Positions 49,312 to 62,847 are shown, counted from the first letter of the stretch. The stretch: DNA of 64,000 bases from Callipepla californica brunnescens (GCA_023055505.1 JALIRH010000004.1:33361502-33425501); one strand, 5' to 3'. Notes: generated by a model from the letters alone, not told the origin. Numbers and translations: made by a program.

Positions 49312-52300
49312 TGCTATTGGTTTGTAATCCTGTTTTGAAGATAAATTAAAGTAAGAAACAATAAAAACAGCTCATGACTAATTTCCTATAAATCAGTCCC
49401 TTTGGCTTATTCGTTCTTTATACTGCCTTTCTCTGGACTCTCACTTTTGCTGTCACATTATCTAATTGGCTTGTACTTGATTATGGTGTTATGTGAGTGC
49501 AAAACCCATGCCTGTGTGCAGAGCAGCTCGTGTTTGTGGGCACCCGGTAGAACTGAGTGCTGGGCCAGCGTGAGCCCTGGGGCATTGGATGCACAGCTCG
49601 GGAAGCCGAACTGGACACTGCTGGGGTGAACTGAGAGTTTATGAGGAGAGGAAGAGCTTCCACTGCAGCAGTGTGTGCTTGCCAGCATTCACATGCTCCT
49701 CAGCCTCTGCTTCAGCGATTCTAGCAGCTGTGAGAGCATCAGGTCAGTCTTGGCAGGGCTCATTCCTGTGTCTTCATCCATTTTTTTTCTGCCCTTCTCC
49801 TTTTGGGGATAGGAACTGCTTAACTCCTTCAAACTTCCATTTTCTTTGTAGTGCTAAGAAGCCTTAAGCTGGTTCCTGTTATTGCTTTTCGTGGGTTGCA
49901 GTGAGATTAATCGGTCCTTTTGTTTCTGTATACACAAGTAGACCAGATGCCCCCAGAAACATTACTGAGGGTCTCAGCTCTCTGGAGGAAAGGACATTTC
50001 CTTGTTCTTCTTTGACTGGAGGCTAGTCCAACAGGCTAGAGCCCACTGATCCTACTTTTGGGCTTAAATGTCTGATAAATAACGCTTCCTGCATTCTGTA
50101 GTTTTTAGTTTCCAGTACAAGTTGGTGAATTCTTCATGAAAATTCATTTAGCATCTGCCATGGGCCAGGTACAGAGTCTGCGAGCCCAATTATTTGCATC
50201 TCTGTCAACATATGTCAGTCTTGATTTATAACTCCTTCTGATGTTTTGAGTTCAATGGGATGTGCATTTCTGTCAGTGCAACACTACCCTAAGCATTTCC
50301 TTTCTGCTCTAGTCTGCGGTGCCCACAGAGCTCTGCTGATGCTTGTCAGTGCTGTGCAAGAGTAAAGAGAGAAGGAAATACACTTAATGTCATTTATAGA
50401 CTAGGTAACAACAGAAGGTGAAATTACTTGCACAGAGTTTAGGAAGGCAATAACAGAACACAGAACAGAACATTCTAAAGATGCTAGGGATAAAATCTAG
50501 TTCCAGTGACTTTAATAATAAAACTTTGAGTTCACTAGCATTGGAATTTTACCCAACCAATGTGAAAGGACATAGGGAGACTATTCAAAACTTTCATTAC
50601 TGAGTTCAGTTTTTGACAAGTTTGTGATGAGTGTGAAGGGAATTCATTGTTTCAAAATTATGAAGAGAGGCTCTGTTGATTTGTGAAGGCCACTTTTCAA
50701 TAATATGTGAAAGACTTGGCCAAAGATGCCCCCAAACCTGCAGCTGTCTTGACTGCTTTGGTATTTTAACCTTGTACTGTCTCTGAGCTGCTGCTGGCTG
50801 CATGCCTTCTCCCCAGCCGATGAGCGTGTTCTTGTCTGATTAGTAGAAAAGGTGTTCGACACGGTTGAATTGCTCCTTGTTTGAGACTGTCCTTTATCCA
50901 TTATAACTGCAAGCTTGGGCTGCCCCCTATTCCTTTCTTTCTCTTGCTTTTTCTTAAATACTCATCTTTCTTTTGTTTCAAATTCCTTAGGATAAGGTAA
51001 CCCTGCATTTGAGGGGCAAATTTTACCAGTATTGCTGCTCAACTAATTCAGACTGGTACTCGGTATGTGCCTGGCCAGTATGTGATTTGTGGTTGAGATC
51101 TTTTCAGGTCTTAATTCTAGGGAGCATCACCTTTTAGATCATCATCTGAATAAGTAATAATGAGTCAGGAAAATTGTTTGAGTTTCTTCATGTCAGAAAT
51201 ATGCTAGAAATCAGTGCTAGTTTTTTGTGTCAGTATAACTCTGGACTTGCTCTGCTTTCCGTGAGAAAGGTTTGGATCACAGAGGAGCTCATAAAGTGTG
51301 TGCTCAAAAATATTCTTTCAAAGCTGACAAAGCGATAAATCAGAGTTTCATTGGGAGTACATGTTCTTACATTATGTCAGAGATAGCATGGATGGTACAG
51401 ATAAGGATACAACTGAGCCTGACCTCAGATATCCCAGTGCTGGTTCACTTACTGATTAGAAGCTGTGACTGGGTCACTTTGGGCACAGCTTCCGGACATG
51501 CTGATTATGTTTTTGCGCAGTGCTTTTGGCCCTCATCTGAAGATATACTTGAAGCTGATATTGTTTTTTTCCCAGATAGATCAAGCAGCAACACTTCTCA
51601 GTGAAGTCAAGATAGGACACAATAAACTGACGGAAGAAACTGCTTGAGCAAGTAGGGAAATACCTGACAGCAGTAGGTATTGTATATATGTGGAGGAAAT
51701 GCATGTGCCATTTGCAAGGGAAGAGCATTTAAAAAGTAAATCTGTGAGTAGAGAAGATAATCACTTTGCCAGTGAGGTTTATTGTCATTCCAGATGATTA
51801 CTGTTCATAAAAAGGATGAATTAATGAGAAGATAAGCCACTGTACAGAAAATACATCATGTGGCTAAGTACTTTCTTTTCTATGTGTATTTTTCCAAAGC
51901 TGCTCTATATTTCGGTTTCATGTTCTTTGAAATGGGGAGAGCCTCTGTGTTGTGCAGTGCTTGGCTTGTAGCTAGGTGAAGCCAGAAATAGGGAAGGTGG
52001 CAGAGCATGCGTGCCACTGTGGGCACAGCCAGGTGTGCACAGGCATCTCTGTAATGAGAGCACATGGTGGTTGTCTCCACAGTGAAATTAAATCTCTGGG
52101 AGAGAAGCATCTAAGCTGACAGAGTCCTCTCTTTTACCACAGTGTTTCTTTAGGGGTATGAGGCGCTTAAGTGAGAAATTTAGTACATAGATGGTCTGCT
52201 CTTCCTGTGCCTCATTCTCACTGTCAGCATGGTACTGGTTGAGCACCTGGCTGTTGCTCACCTTATTTTTTCCTCCTTTCTGAGCTTATTCATTCTCTAG

Positions 52301-52694
52301 GTTCTATTTAAAGGAGACAGGGGCTTGCAGGGAGCAGCAGTCCCTCACTGTCAGGCTTTCCCTTTGCAGTTCCAGTGACAGCTCCAAATTGGCAGGCAGG
52401 GGGGAGGGATTTTTGGCTCTGACCTTCAAAATGGCTGACTGCAGCAGGTATTAGACGTTTCTTCCCTTCCTGCAGCTACTCATTTCCCTTGCAGGCTGTC
52501 TCTTATGATAGGGAAGTTTGAGAGGCAAAATTCAGCGACATTCCTTGCTGTGGGAGTCTCCAGGGAGTGGCACTGAGGTTGGAACTGCCAAGCCTGAACC
52601 AAAAGGAAAATGAAGTGAGGAAAAGTGAATGGTGGCCTCTGAAAGTCGGTGCTGCTGACATTCATTTGCTGGAGAGTAAATAAGTTGTTTTATG

Positions 52695-52803
52695 AGAGGA
52701 TGGAAGGAAGAAGGACAGGAGGAGAAAATGATGAATGGATGAAGAGAAAGTAAAATTGAGATAGGATAGAAGGGCAGAGAAAAGGTGAAGAAAATAAGAA
52801 TGA
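52695..52803. repeat. Purine-rich (GA/GGAA) tract
   Basis: About 110 bp dominated by A and G on the plus strand, with GGAAGGAAGAAGGA near its start and only scattered pyrimidines. It is low-complexity rather than a perfect microsatellite. Confidence 0.75.
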
Positions 52804-55800
52804 ACTTCTGTATGAGAAACCAGAAGGATATTTTTCTAGAGATCTTTCTCTGCCTGTTGGGTTAAGACCATTGTCTCGTTTATCCAATAGCCATTTTACA
52901 ACACCTTCTTCCCCGAAGATGCTATTTTGATCCTGCATGCCTGGAATAAATTCACTTATGCAGCCACTTAAGATCTCTTACCAGCATGGCCTGATTCTGG
53001 CTCTGTAGGCAATGTCCTGATGAGAAAATTCGATTATCAGTCCAAAAGTGGATGCTGTTATTTAACTAAGTGGGGAAATTATGGTGATTTTCTTCTATCG
53101 TGATTCAACCTTTTCTTGATGGGTATTTTTTTGCGAGGGGTCAGTGTTTTTTTTCAGAGAAGTATGTTTTCCTTAGAATTGGCAGCTAGAGGATTGATCA
53201 GCTGAAAAAAAGAATTCATTTGTGTCCCAGTAGCAGAAAATGGACAGCTGAATGCACATGGGTCAGCTATCGCTTGTGGTACTCCCCAGATATCTATTTG
53301 TGACTATGGTGAGCTACCCAGCTGGCTTTGTGTTCAGCTGCGCATATGTAACTTCTGTGTTAGTTTTTTTGGATGATTAGTTGCTTATGTTTCTCACACC
53401 TTTGCTGCTGTTCTTGTAAGAAGACAGATTACCATATCTTAAAATGTTGAATGACAAATTCATTTTCTTCATAAAATGGTCAAACATGAATTGGAGAAAT
53501 AATTTCACTCCTGCAATGTTATTTCCACTAGTGAAGTCCTATAGTCATTTGTTGTGTTTGTTTAAACTGTTTGGCAAGATGCATGATATGGGAAGAGTCT
53601 CAAGAAAGCAGATGATCTTTGCAGGTAATTAATGAGAACTTCATCATTCTTTGACTTTTTTTTTCTAGGTTTTCCACAGACCTCAGATCACAAGTAACTG
53701 ATGACTTTGGGTACTTAGTTTGGGCACGTGGTTCATGCCTAACTTTAATTGTTCACTTTTTTGTTCATTATGAGTGATATGAAAATTGTGTCCCAGCTAT
53801 CTTGTGTTGGTCAGCTCTAGAAGTTTCTACAGAAAGCACTACACTGGAAAATTGGGTTTCTTATCTGTTCAGTGGACGGAAGCGCTCTTCATCTGAACTG
53901 ACTATTTTCTAGGCATCCTGAGAAGACTAGTTAGAAAGTTTGGATACAAATGTCTGGTTGCTGTTACAATTAGATACCGTTGTTTAATGTGAGAAGAAAT
54001 CCAGATGTGGCTTGTGGGAGGGAGGCACCACTGTATACTTGCAAGACGAAGGTAAAACTGGGAAAGATGTTCAAGGACCAAAACAAAGCTTTCACCACCA
54101 CGTCCCCAGAGAGAAAGGCAGCTGTGCAAACTATCACCTATTGGGTGGTGGTGGATAGACTCAGCTCCTCTTTTACCCACTGTTAACGTATATAGATAAG
54201 ACCTGAGACCTTCCATGTGTTAAGTCTCTTTCCTGACTCATTGGGAATGGCAGCAGAAAATGATCAACAATTCTCAGCTTCTTTCTTGCCCATCAAAATT
54301 TCAAGTTAAAATATGTATTATTTTCTAGGTAGGTGACTAATCTGCTGAGAGTTAGAAATTCATGGCGTTTCCTTGGGACTTTTCATATCTGTATTTTCCA
54401 TCCACATGATCCTAATGGAACAACAGTGAATATAGTGAAAATAGGGTTAACACAGTTTTTAAAACCCCATATTGTCTTTTTTTCTTGTCAAATTTGCCTG
54501 ACATATGACTTCTATTTCGGCTTCTTTGCAAAGGTGAGTTTTAACCACGTAATGGGGAATTTAGCCCTGTAGCAGCATTCTCTGGATTTCAGCTACTGAT
54601 TTAGTTGTGTGACCTTCCATCACCATCACTGGTGTTGTGAATTGTGGTTTCATCTCTCTTCAGCTTCAATACTGAGACATACGGGAAGGCAAAAAATACA
54701 GTTAGTTAGTCATAAAAAGTGTACTGACTTAAAGAACAGATTATAAATAATACAGACATAGAATGATGATGGAGTTAGAGTAGCAGCTGGTAGAAGGCAA
54801 GAGAGCAGGGAAACTCTATTTTTTCACATAAAAGTAGATCCTTTTTTCTAACAAAATAAAGCATTTTGAAGTGGGATCAATTAACTGGTATTCTTTCCTT
54901 TTTCATTTCCTAGCACTGCTGGTGGTGTGGTTTAAACTATCACTGAACATGGGAGAGCAGGAGGGCAGAGTCTGCACTTCTCAGTTAGTGATCTTCTAAG
55001 CCTCTTAATGCATTTATTTCTTTCCTCGTGGTCATTAACAGATTCATTATTTGGGCAGGGAGATAAGTGCCCAGGTGTTCCTCTAGTCAGTTATTTCTTT
55101 TTCATCTGGAAGAAAGCCTCTTTATTAAAAACCTTTCTCTGGTTCAGGGGGAAGCCTGGGAGAAGGAAGAGACCTGAGCTGGGGCAGAAGGTGCCAGGTG
55201 AAGTGCGGGGGGTGAGAAAGGCAGCCACAGTCCAGCAGATGCACCAATTAGATTTTCACTGCTGTGAAGAAAGGCAGCCTGTGATAGCTGACCTGTATTC
55301 TTTGTGAGAGTGGACTTTTTTTCATGACTTGCTTGTCAGATGAAATGAGCATGTATGTGTGTGTGGGGAGAGGCTGAAATTAATTACTGTTGGTAAATGA
55401 AGCATACGGAAGCTTGTCTTGATGTTACAGTGGTTGTGAATTAGTGCGGAAGAAGCCGCAGAAAAGCAAACAGTGAAACGTTACTTGGATTAGAGCTAGC
55501 TGTGTCCAGGCTAGTTAATATGTCCATCTCCTGTCCCCCTGGCCCTCAGCATACTTTCTCAGGTATACTCAAGTTCTGTTAATTACACTTGAATGTTCAC
55601 TTTGTAAATCCTGTTGGGGTTTTTAAGGTATGGACAAGCTATCACAGTCCAGATCATCTGTGCCATTTGCCCTGGCAGTCTCCCAACTGGGTGAAAGATG
55701 CCCAAACATAAATGGTGTGAAAGAGAAGTTGGGGTAAATGCTCAGCTTCACAGCTGTGCAGAAGAAAAGATTCCCAGCAATTCTGATGGCATTGATATTC

Positions 55801-57851
55801 TAATGTAGACTTGTTAAAACCATTTCAGCATCTCTTCTGTCTCAAAAGGGAAGACAAATAAGGGACTATAAAAGCTAGGGCTCCCTCTTGTTGGGATGAA
55901 GTGCCTGAGCTGCCCGTGGTGTCATGCAATGGGATCTTATGAGATAAAAGATCCTTAGAGACATTCCTGAGAGGTGCTGCGTGGCTGTGGGCCACCTGAA
56001 ATCCTTCTCTACTTCAATGCAGGTTGTGTAGTCTCAGCACAGTGGATGACTTGAGTGCTGCACCTGGAGCAACTGTTTGTCCCAGTTAGGAAGATGCTTA
56101 ACCTAATGTAAGCCTGCTGAGGACTTGAGTTATTATGTATAGACAGATCTTAGCAAAGTTTCCTCAGCAGAAGCTTTGTCCCTACTGAGCAGCATTAATG
56201 TCTCTGTTAAGTGGTAGTTATTGCCATTAGGTTTAGCTGGCTTAAATCAGGTCCTTGTGGAATCCAGTAGGTAAACATTCTTCCTTGGGGAAGCATGTCC
56301 TAGTTAAGTGGATTACAGAGCAAGTTATATTCATTCCAGTGTGGCAGTGATCCTGAAGCAGCTTCTGATGATGTATTTTACAGGGTTTAGCATCAAGGTT
56401 TTTTGAACTAGACTCTCCTGAGCTGCACTGATGCAGTGGAGATTGTTTTTTGAGACTTTTTAAATAGTAACAGTGAAGCCCCTGATTCTGGCTTGTCAAA
56501 ATAGGATCTGTTCTTAAATTCTCACACAACTCTGATTTTGTGAGGTCCGTCCTAACAGTGTATCAAAGTTTACTTGTGTGATTATTTGAACAACAGCTCA
56601 CACCTTTGTCTAAAATGATGTTGTATGTGTTACTGGAAGCAGAAGGTCTTCAGTGACTTGCTTTCAGCCTGGATGTAAAACTCAGCTGTTTGTTATAGAA
56701 GCAGCAGTGATGTCTTTTTAGTCAATTATTATTTTTTTTTTTCTGTGCTAGCTAGAAATGCACTCACTGCACCTGTCTCTCTGAGTACGCCTCTGCCCTT
56801 GTTCTCCACTTGATGCAGGATCCCTCTCTCCCCTGCTGTGAACTGGTGCATAACGCAGCAGAGCAACTTCTCTTGTCTTGTGGCAGATGGAAAAAGTTGT
56901 ATTCATTGATAGTGAAGCTTTTTATAGTTTTCAAACTCCACGGAATCCACCAGAATGAAAGGGGTAACAGTAGTAAAAAATTATACTTTTTCCTTCAGCT
57001 TTTGCTGGATCCAGCAGATCATACTGTTCAGCATGCCTGGAGTTTGATAGAGCATGTCTGGGCTCTAAGGGTTGAATAGCCAGTGTCAGCTCATCATATC
57101 CCTGCAGGATAATTCTTTCTTCCTTTACCCTGAAACATGTGCATAGAAAGCTCCTCAAAGTGCTCACTGGCTCCTGACTTTGCTTTGCCTTTGCTTCCTG
57201 CCGTGGAGGAAATTATCAGCCTCTGAAACAAGCAAACTTCTGCAGTGTGGAAAGTGTGAAGGACATGTGGGCATGTGTTGTGGGAGAAGAAGAGAAGGAG
57301 AGAGAAGCCGATCTTCCTCAAACTTTAAAACTGGCCATATTTCTTGCTTGGAATCCCAGGTTTTGGGAATTAAGTTGCAGAGAGTCAGTGGGGACAAGCT
57401 GGGCATGTCTACAGCTCTTTGATAAGATGCCTCTCTGTAAGCTAGGACAAGGACCCTAAAGATTAATTGCACTTCTTATCAAAAGCTGCTCCTTTTTGAA
57501 AACTAGTCACCAGTGCCAGTCTCTTGCAGGATAATTTGTGCTGTCTGGTACAGGCAGCTCTTTGTTTCAGCAAGTGGCTTCTCGTGAGGTGGCTGTCTCC
57601 CTCTTTCGAAGAGGTGCTGAGGCCATCCTGACCATGGCACCTTGTGGCACCTCAGTGATTCATTTGGTGTGCAGAGGAAGTAGTATTTATTGTCCAAACA
57701 CCATCATCTCCTTCTGTGTGATATAAGTGACACTGCTTAAAGAACACGTGGAGAGTATCTTGCGAGTGCTGATAGAAGTAATTACCTAGGATCATCTAGT
57801 TCTGCACCTCATGGTTGCCAGCTCTAATGTGGGCATAGGAGGAGATGCTTC

Positions 57852-57960
57852 CTTCCTCTGTGACTCGGATTCCTTGTCTGTGCAATGGGCTTAGTGATGC
57901 TGCTGACCTACCAGAGGTGGGAGAATCTCTACCAGACTTCGAAGCAATTAAGTGTGAAAT
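57852..57960 (+). mobile_element. MIR-type SINE fragment
   Basis: 'ctctgtgactcggattcctt' followed by 'gtctgtgcaatgggcttag', 'tgatgctgctgacctacc' and 'gaagcaattaagtgtgaa' follows the order of the 3' half of MIR (the 'cctcagtttcc', 'tctgtaaaatggg', 'taccta' and 'gaggattaa' blocks). It is a heavily mutated fossil. MIR spread before the mammal-reptile split or soon after, so strongly diverged copies in a bird are expected to be rare. Confidence 0.5.
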
Positions 57961-60916
57961 ATTGCAGCTTGTCTGCTGATATACTGTTTGATTTGAAATG
58001 CGCAACACTGAACTGCAAAACTTCAGATGACGACTGATCAAAATTTAAATGGAGTGTGATATGCTGCCATAAGATGATAAATGCAAGGAATTCAGCCCTA
58101 GGTAGGTGAGAAGAGGTGGATGAAAGTGGGATGAAGCTGCTGATAAAAGCTGTATTATTTCTAGAAACCTTGGTGAGTAAGGTCATCAGAGGAATGGAAG
58201 TGAATATACTCATCCGAAGCTGGGAGGTGACAGTGGGGATAAGGGAGAGGAAGGGATATACCCCTTGGAGAAAGCTAAAACACATCTTTTTATAGAACTA
58301 GATTCCTGATCAGCTTGTAATTAGTGTGGGGAAGGACCACTCCTGCAGCACTGGAATAGCTCTGCATCTCAGTACCTATCTCAGGCTCTGTACACAACCC
58401 CTTTCTCAGAGCTCCCTCCTGAAAGCTCTGCTTATGCAGCCACCAGTTTTGGCTGTAGGTTTCCATAATGTCAATATACCCTCTTTCTATTGTGTACTTG
58501 TAAAATTCTAAGTGTCTTCATAAAATTTACTGCCTTTCTTGGAACCTTTATTCATTTGCAGCCTTTAAGCTGGGAATCCTTTCCATGTTGCTTTGAAGGG
58601 TTTAGAAGTTTTCTGATAGTGCTAGCTGGGATTTGATGGTTATTTGATTTAGGAGTACTGACTATTTGCTCTGTCTTAAAATCTTCAATAAGCTTTTCTC
58701 CTTAGTTAATTGTTTTAACCCCTAATACTCCAAACAATGATGCATAAGGAGATGAAAACGTTACATGGATAGTAGTGAAAGCTGCTAACTAGAACGCTGC
58801 TTACTAAAATGCACTTTTTGAGTGATATACTTGGGCAAAACCAGACATTTGGGCTTGCAAGGGGATGTGCAGGGTGACCAGTGCCTGCAAGTTGATCTGA
58901 ATATGCTTTGAGCATCCCAAGTACTTGGGTCTGAAGCTTAGCTCAGTGTAAATCCCCAAATCCTTTTTCTCTGCATAGAGCTTGAGCAAGACTTCCCCAA
59001 GGGGTAGGGATATTCTGAATGCAGCATTTTAATGCTTCCTTTCCTAGTAGGAGACCTGAGGTACAGAACTGACATAAGGAATGGGGTGTTAATGTTACTT
59101 TTCATAATCTCTTGAAAGCATTGCTCCTGGCTTGCTTTTACTCCCAGAATGGCATGCAGCCTCCTTTTATCCTCTTCATTTCAGAAGACCTGAGAAACAG
59201 CTTGCTCAGGTACTGTGTGTCTCCGGAAATGTTTTTAGACATACCCCAGATCATACTGTCCTCACCCAGTTTTGAGATTTGTGTCCCTTTTCATCCAGTT
59301 TCTGCCTGAATTCGGAAGTGTTTTCTGGGCACTTGGCCTGGCTCTCAATTTCACATCCAAATTGCATGGAATTTGCAGCCCCTTTGTTCTGGTATGCAGC
59401 TTGGCTGGTGCAGCAGGCTTTTGCTCTGAGTTCTGGAGCCCATATTCTGTTTTGACTGGAAGGAATTAGTCTGATTAAGCCTATTCTTTATTCATGCAAA
59501 CACACGAAATTGCCACAGCTCCTACTGATCAATTATGCTTGCTTTTCTGCCCGTCACCACTGGCTTGGTGTGCTCCTCCCTTGCTTGTTTCTGCTACTTA
59601 CATTGGTGACTAACTCCTCTGCTTCTACAGCTGCTTTGCACAGGTAAACATGACACTGAAGGCTCCTCACAGAGGAAGGATGGAGCTTCTCTTCTTCCTC
59701 TCTTCTGCTTTCCATTTTTGATGTCCCTCTAGTGTGTGCAAGTTCTGTTGCACATCCTTTGATACTATACTGTTTATTCAGCAGCAGCCGCTGGCTTGAT
59801 CCAGCAGACTCTTCATTTTCGAGGCTGTGAAACCTGCTCAGAATTGAAGTAGGCATTGGTGCGCGATCTCACATGGCACGTTTGAAAATGAGCAGAGCCT
59901 TGAAAACCAGTAGCAAAGACTTCCTCCATTCCCAGTGATTGTTTCGCCTCCCTTCCTCCCCACAGCAAACAAATTGTATTGACATACAAAAGCAGGATTA
60001 TGGTGAGGAGATTTGCAAGACAACAGGATTATGGAAGCTAAAACAAGCAAACACTGAGATTATGTTTGGGGATTGGGTGGAGCAGAGGTGGGGGAAGATG
60101 GGCACTGGATGGGCACAATGGTTGAGTGGTACTGCTGGTGAAGAGGCAGCAGGCAGAGAAATCTGAGGTGCACAGAAAAAAGGCTAAGTCGCTTTAACCT
60201 CCTGTTAGGAAAATTTCTGCTCCAATAAGCTTGCTCAGTCATCTTCAACTCCAAAGAGACAGAGAAGAATCTTCAGTTTTCTTTAATCGAATGAAAGGAG
60301 AGTCCACTGTGGCATACCCCTGTGGAGTCTCTCAAAGTACTCGGGGACACAAGCCCCTCTTTTATCCCCGTACGCTGATGCTAGTGAGCCCTTCCCTCTT
60401 TCCGCATTGGCTGAGGTACTGGAGGCTCACATTCCTTTTGATTCACTTATCAATTATCCGCTCAGTAGTACCCCCCTTTGTTTATATATACTTTGTAATC
60501 TGGGTTCAGAATTTGTTGTTCTGCCCAACTAGTGATGTCTTTGCATCCTGTAAAGTCAATCACTCTTTGTTCTGCCCAGCAAACAAGATCTACATGCAGG
60601 TGCTAAGGTAACGTCTCCTGCCATATACTTGCAAGATAAGCTCATTTAACTAGATCCTTGTAACTGATGCTTTTCCTCGGTTTTATCTTTACCTTGCTTT
60701 GCAGGGACCCTCTATCTTTCCTTTCTTCTTTCCAAATTTTATTTTACAAGGACACTTTATTCTTGTTTTTCCTTCACCTTCAAACTCCTGGTTGATGATT
60801 TTGTTTCTCAAGAGCCTGGGAACAAAGAGGCAAAGGGGAGAGGGAAGAATTGGCTGCCCTAAACCTGTGAATGCTTCGAGCCACCCTGCTTGGTAGGGCA
60901 GGAAGGCACCAGCTGT

Positions 60917-60942
60917 CAGCTGATCTGACCCGAGATCAGCTG
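60917..60942. promoter_or_regulatory. Perfect inverted repeat containing two CAGCTG E-boxes
   Basis: CAGCTGATCT at 60917-60926 and its exact reverse complement AGATCAGCTG at 60933-60942 are separated by six bases. Each arm holds a CAGCTG E-box, the site type bound by dimeric bHLH factors. TGACCC at 60926-60931 and TGACCT at 60943-60948 resemble nuclear-receptor half-sites. The base pairing is seen directly. A regulatory role is inference. Confidence 0.5.
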
Positions 60943-61996
60943 TGACCTAATTATTGGCCTCTTAAACCTGCATTATTCCTTTCATTTTCCAGCTCATTGA
61001 CGTTGTATAGAGAGAGGGTGAAAGAAGGAAGAAAAAAAGAGTTATTGATAATCTACTTCCTATGCGTCTGCTCCTGAGCCAGGGTCATGGTTGGATGGCC
61101 TCCATCAAGAAGGAGGGTGGGCTTTTAACCCCTTCTGCTTCCCTGTGGGAGGAGGAGGGCTTTGTGCTTTTGAGGGAATGGAAAAATGAAAGAAAAGAAC
61201 CCAGAGCTCTGGGTCAGAAAGATTTTGTTGCTCTCTTTTGCTCTGGAGAGAGAGGAAATAAGCAGTTGATAACCTATGAATAAAATGAGCAGAGAAAGCT
61301 CATGACCTTCAGCACTTATGCGAGGGGTGCTTCTGCCTGCTTGTTTGTAACCCTGTTGGTAGGAAAGGTGTGGTGCACTTGCCGTTTGCAGTAATCAGTA
61401 GACAAGACACTCTTGCCATAGATATGCTTTGGCCTTTTCAAGGTTGGCCTGGCTGTATTAGAAGGCTTTGCTAGGGCAGCAGGAAGGCACCAACTCAGCT
61501 AGGCTGGCTTCAGATACAAATAGCATACCTCTTCACAGCTTCTCAGCCTGTCTGGCAGCTGGTGAGACTGTTCCAGCTTGGCAGTCTTCTTGTGAGCAGT
61601 TAAAACAAACCATTTTTTATTCTTGACCAAAAAGATCCTGGACAAAAAGAAGATGGTCAAGGATGAACAGGATGTACAAAACTGTCAATTTTCCCATGCA
61701 AATCCACTTTTCAGCTGCCAGATCTCTGTGTATCTTCCTTCAATAACTGATAATCTTTTTCCAATCAAATTATCTTTTTAGTGCTTAATGCATCCATTTT
61801 TGGCTTGCTGATTTGTTGCCAACCCAAAATTAAGACTTTTTTACACCCTTGTGCTAGTTGGGCATATGTTCTCCAAGTCTCCAATTGCCAAGATCCACTG
61901 ACAAATGCTTTTTTGCTGCCTTGTTTGTTGATATAGGTGCCCTGCCCTCTTTCTGCTGTTGCCATCATCCAAACCTACTGCTAAAGAAGGGAGAGT

Positions 61997-61999
<3 letters not shown>

Positions 62000-62035
<36 letters not shown>
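62000..62035. repeat. (GA)n microsatellite
   Basis: About 17 perfect AG units preceded by a related GAGAGTGAGG start. Likely length-variable, and a possible triplex former. Confidence 0.97.
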
Positions 62036-62037
<2 letters not shown>

Positions 62038-62649
62038 TCCTTTATTGTATTATGCTCTTTAATCCAGCCAAATTGTCAAGCCTGACTATAAATTGCTGGG
62101 ATAATTGACCTTCAGTCTTTTGAAATACACTTCTGGGAGTGAAATGCATTTTATATTTTTTTGTTTGTTTGAAGCTTCTTGCAGCCTTTGCAAAGCATCT
62201 TCCGACAAATTTTAATCAATAAGCCAGTCAGTGGTAAGCCTGAGTCTATCACATCTATTACCCTGGTGGCACTGGTACTGGGAGACCTTATTCCTTTGCT
62301 TTTGGCATCAAAGCCAGTGGTATGGAAGGAAAGGAGAATAAAAAAGGGGAGATTACAGTTATAGTTAATTTCAGATAACTTTAAAAACTGAGTTCTTTCA
62401 TGCCTTAATCAAACCTGTCTGAGTTATTTATTATTGACTGAGAACTATTGCATTTTTGGGGCCAAAACGTGCATGAGCCTGCTGCAGTCACTATCTGCAG
62501 CTATAGCTTTCAGGTCTGTGCTGTAGCTGCAGGCCTGAAGTGCACAGTGGCTGCTGAAGGCATAGGTGCTGATAGGTACTTGCTGCCTGGGTGGTGATGT
62601 GTTGGTAAGTGAAATGATTCTCTTCCTAAATTGGTGTGCATTTGAACTA

Positions 62650-62847
62650 AAAGGTGGAGGATTTAGACTGCTGGACTAGCAGGTTGCCCAGAGATGTGGT
62701 GAAAGCCCTCTTCTTAAAGACAGTCCAGGTCAGGCTGTATGGGGTTCTGAGCAACCTAATTGAGATGTAGGTGTCCCTGTTCATTGCAGGAAGTTGGACC
62801 AGATGACCTTTAAGAGATCCTTCCAACTCAAAGGATTCTATGATTCT
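62650..62847 (+). mobile_element. CR1 3' fragment with internal deletion
   Basis: A short 'ggtggaggatttagactg' piece from the end of ORF2 jumps to 'aggttgcccagagatgtggtg'. It continues through 'ccaggtcaggctgtatgggg' and 'gaagttggaccagatgacct' and ends in 'ccttccaactcaaagg' plus ATTCTATGATTCT. The jump shows an internal deletion. Confidence 0.92.

Larger units (their letters stand above)
43477..57850. other. Unique non-coding DNA with scattered structural tracts
   Basis: No gene supported. The sub-blocks described separately are TAATCC sites near 45.25 kb, a weak CR1-tail match near 47.43 kb, a G-quadruplex motif at 47912, polypyrimidine at 48.8 kb, an A-rich repeat at 49.28 kb, an octamer-containing block at 50.2 kb and a purine tract at 52.7 kb. 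Everything else looks single-copy with no recognisable signal. Confidence 0.6.
57961..62649. other. Unique non-coding DNA
   Basis: No gene supported. It contains the strong inverted repeat at 60917-60942 and the GA microsatellite at 62000-62035. Open frames of up to about 126 codons show no domain. Confidence 0.62.

Noticed and set aside
48340..50865. Shared word GACACGGTTGAAT near 48346 and 50859
   Set aside because: Only 13 bases agree and the flanks do not extend the match, so a dispersed repeat is not supported.
54630..54642. 13-base match to a stretch of miR-138 (TGGTGTTGTGAAT)
   Set aside because: The 5' seed region differs and flanking sequence does not fold into a clear precursor hairpin by eye.
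60231..60611. 126-codon plus-strand open frame with hydrophobic stretches
   Set aside because: Hydrophobic parts come from T-rich codons. No homology or splice context.
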